Positions 31,557-33,622 of a stretch of DNA of 33,622 nt are shown piece after piece (the first letter of the stretch is position 1; every line of letters starts with the position of its first letter). The notes under the pieces were generated by a model. The model was not told where the DNA came from and searched no databases. It worked only from the letters and a program-made list of their open reading frames with translations. A program made the position numbers and the translations under genes. The DNA comes from UBA1268 sp965662195. Lineage in GTDB: Bacteria > Planctomycetota > Planctomycetia > Pirellulales > UBA1268. The DNA is taken from assembly GCA_965662195.1 (NCBI GenBank), contig CBFIHA010000037.1, positions 1 to 33,622 on the forward strand. Direction: 5' to 3'.

Positions 31557-33622
31557 TGCCGCACCTCGTTGACCGTATAGAAAGCAAAATTGTTCTGAAG
31601 TGGCGTTCCATCAATCGCCTGAAGCGGCCCAAGGTCGATTTCGTAGACGTGCCCCTGATCAACCGCAACAGGCAGATGTAACGTCAGCCCGTCGGATGTG
31701 AGTTGAGGTTCGTTGACTAGTAGCTGACGCACATCCTGACGGTCCGAGCCGTACTCGGCCCAATAGAGATAATGAAACCGTTTGACGCTGATAGCCGCTT
31801 CGTCCAATGCTGCCTGATCAACCGGTGCAGTAAAATCGACGGCGAAGCCGGTGCGAGTCAGTCGAATGCGGTGCATTTCAAAGGGATTCGTCTGGCCGTC
31901 ATAGCTGATGACTTCGATCATCGGATTCCCCGTTGTCCAGCCCCGACCAACCGAACCAACCCAAAGCCTGCCGTCCGGATCAAAGCAGGTGGAATACGAC
32001 GCACTGGCCAATGGTCGAATGAACGGGAAGACGGCCCCTTGGTAGACCCCGTTGACCTTTTCAAGGGCCACCCGCACGATTGCTCGATGCGAGATATCGG
32101 CAATGAATGCCTGCCCACCGAATGGCCCAAAGCCAACCTCGGGAGCAAACGATGGGTTGCCAGGTGAATTTGTCAGGTCACCATGTACTAACCAGACCGC
32201 CGGCGGCTTCCGCTGAGCCCGGTACTGCTCCTCATCAAGCGGCGGCACCTTCGCCACCGTCACCCCGACTGTTCTGTGGTCGAGTTCGGCTGGTGTCAGG
32301 CCATACTCCGGCCGGTCCCAGAGTGCAGCAGGGTGGCCGAGGAAGTCTCCCTCTTCGACGTGACCGAGATAGGAAGACGCGACCCAGTCACCCTGATTGT
32401 CGGTAACGAACAATTCATCAGCGGCATTCATGCCAATACCTGCCGGCGAACGCAGTCCGCAGGCAAATGGAGTGAGTTGGCCGGTGGCATCGACTTTCAT
32501 CACCCAGCCCCGGTAGCCAAGAGGAGATGACATCTGGCCCGTCTTTGACTCCTTCGCTTCATGATGCCCCGATGCTGCCAGTCCGGTCGAGAAAAAAAGC
32601 TCGCCTGCCGCATTCATGACTGGCCCATAGGCAAACTCGTGATAGCTGCCAGTAAACCGAAAACTGTCCGCAACTGAGCGATAGACCTCAGCCACTCCAT
32701 CGCTGTCCGCATCTTCAAGAAGTGTGCATTCCGGCTTCTGCATGGCGTACACATCACGCCCATTCTGGGCGACCCGTACACCGAGCGTCTCATGAAGACC
32801 GTCGGCAAACAGATTCCACTCATCGCCCTGCAACCGCCAGATACCACCTGTTCGCGTTGAAACAAATAACGTGCCGTCAGGAGCGAAGCTGAATGCGGTT
32901 GGCTCGAACAAATACGGCTTTTCAACGACTGGTCCGGCAACGCGAGCCACGGAATAGCCAGCCGGAATGGTCCGGCCGGTAGGCCGCCGAGCGAGCCTGA
33001 GGGTGAACGCGGCCTGACCTGGCTTGAGAAACTCGAGTTGATTCCGCTGGGCCTGTTGCCCATTGGTTTTCACGCTGCGGTAGTGCGTTTGCTCAAGCCA
33101 GTAGGTCAAAACCTCACGGCTCTCGGGCGGATGGCTAATCTGAAATTCGAGTGTCTGCTGGAGCAGTGATGGAGCGTCCACCGACTCAGTGACAGTCCAG
33201 TGCCTCCCCCGCTCTTTGTCCGTCAGCCGGTAACGAAACTGCACCTGCTGGTTAACGACCTCATAGCCAAGCCATTCAAAATCAAAGCGAATTCGTCCCA
33301 CATCGATTTTCCAGGGCTGATTTCGAATGTGGAAGGGGATGCCAGCCGCCTGATTCAGGGTGAACTGCCTTGCCGCATCAAGCCAGCCGAGGGGTCCTTC
33401 CCAGACGGCCTCCAGTCGAAACTGGTTGGGGTCGTAGCTGAAGCAGATTCCGTTTGGCTGGGCGACAGCCACCAGCGGGAGTGCGGCACTTGGCTGTGGA
33501 AACTCCTGCACGATGACGTGGTCCGTCGCCATCACCGGGGCTCCGAGGTCACTGGCCCGCCGTGAACTGAGGTAGGCGATGAGGTCGTAGAACTCTTGTG
33601 GCCCTGAAAGTTGATCAGCCAG
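31553..33622 (-). CDS. Beta-propeller protein of PVC type, N-terminus beyond window edge
   Basis: The frame is open to the right edge of the window, so the true start lies outside; 689 residues are visible. The first visible residues (LSGPQEFYDLIAYLSSRRA) look like the last helix of a cytochrome c domain, suggesting an upstream heme domain. A beta-rich domain follows (32987-33535; DHVIVQ, ICFSYDP, RLEAVWEGPL, LEFLKPGQAAFTLRLAR) that matches the N-terminal domain of the next gene. The middle is a six-bladed-type propeller as in NHL/sugar-dehydrogenase-like proteins (FAPDGTLFVSTRTGGIWRL, PLGYRGWVMKV, CGLRSPAGIGMNAADELFVT, GDWVASSYLGHVEEGDFLGH, FDPDGRLWVGSVGRGW). A short C-terminal beta domain follows. 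It is probably periplasmic or extracellular and may oxidise a sugar or alcohol with the cytochrome as acceptor, but no cofactor residue can be assigned. Confidence 0.85.
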   Translation of the reverse strand: MADQLSGPQEFYDLIAYLSSRRASDLGAPVMATDHVIVQEFPQPSAALPLVAVAQPNGICFSYDPNQFRLEAVWEGPLGWLDAARQFTLNQAAGIPFHIRNQPWKIDVGRIRFDFEWLGYEVVNQQVQFRYRLTDKERGRHWTVTESVDAPSLLQQTLEFQISHPPESREVLTYWLEQTHYRSVKTNGQQAQRNQLEFLKPGQAAFTLRLARRPTGRTIPAGYSVARVAGPVVEKPYLFEPTAFSFAPDGTLFVSTRTGGIWRLQGDEWNLFADGLHETLGVRVAQNGRDVYAMQKPECTLLEDADSDGVAEVYRSVADSFRFTGSYHEFAYGPVMNAAGELFFSTGLAASGHHEAKESKTGQMSSPLGYRGWVMKVDATGQLTPFACGLRSPAGIGMNAADELFVTDNQGDWVASSYLGHVEEGDFLGHPAALWDRPEYGLTPAELDHRTVGVTVAKVPPLDEEQYRAQRKPPAVWLVHGDLTNSPGNPSFAPEVGFGPFGGQAFIADISHRAIVRVALEKVNGVYQGAVFPFIRPLASASYSTCFDPDGRLWVGSVGRGWTTGNPMIEVISYDGQTNPFEMHRIRLTRTGFAVDFTAPVDQAALDEAAISVKRFHYLYWAEYGSDRQDVRQLLVNEPQLTSDGLTLHLPVAVDQGHVYEIDLGPLQAIDGTPLQNNFAFYTVNEVRQ

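Overview
The window looks like a chromosomal segment of a planctomycete, probably of the Pirellulales type. The base composition is GC-rich. Several protein types are characteristic of that phylum: a DUF1549/DUF1553 cytochrome-type protein next to a Tat-exported DUF1501 protein, a surface peptidase with an N-terminal LEPR-XLL motif, a PQQ-like propeller opening with a WPRFRG motif, a formylglycine-type sulfatase, and a propeller/c-type cytochrome pair. No rRNA, tRNA, CRISPR array, transposase or phage gene was found. The assignment to Pirellulales is an inference from protein types only.

Layout. 1-328 is the end of a tandem array of a 126-bp unit carrying long imperfect inverted repeats; it continues off the left edge. 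473-4596 (+) encodes PEP carboxylase and a phosphofructokinase, a central-carbon pair. A TetR-type regulator (-) converges on and overlaps the end of the kinase gene. 5817-6104 (+) is a small secreted protein. 6389-11085 (+) is a LamG-DUF1549-DUF1553 protein followed by a DUF1501 protein, with a perfect TATAAT and a dyad upstream. 11308-13692 (-) is a three-gene run: a small secreted protein, a SprT-like metallopeptidase (ATGA overlap) and a PQQ-like propeller. 13936-18822 (+) is a tripartite export system (TolC-like lipoprotein, HlyD/EmrA-like adaptor, 14-TM DHA2 transporter). 18870-26140 (-) holds, in reading order, an ion channel, a DUF1622 membrane protein, glycogen phosphorylase and a large subtilisin-fold surface protein. 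26300-27214 (+) is a DUF808 membrane protein. 27217-33622 (-) is a catabolic-looking cluster: a propeller protein (cut by the right edge), a c-type cytochrome protein, an alpha/beta hydrolase and a sulfatase whose frame is broken.

How the genes may work together. PEP carboxylase, phosphofructokinase and glycogen phosphorylase handle carbon flow and storage glucan. The right-hand cluster is coupled by a 4-nt overlap and short gaps and could act on sulfated or esterified carbohydrate outside the cytoplasm. The export system has all three parts, so it could move a small molecule across both membranes.

Most interesting points: a domain of about 190 residues shared by the two coupled genes at 30924-33535, on the N-terminal side of the heme domain in one and of the propeller in the other; a subtilisin-fold protein with Glu where the catalytic His is expected and a P-domain apparently nested inside an SdrD_B-like repeat; a potassium-channel-like protein whose filter reads TAGYSD instead of TxGYGD; the frameshifted sulfatase; the 126-bp array; and paired inverted octamer arrays around the end of the adaptor gene. 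All function statements rest on motif recognition by eye; no database search was run.
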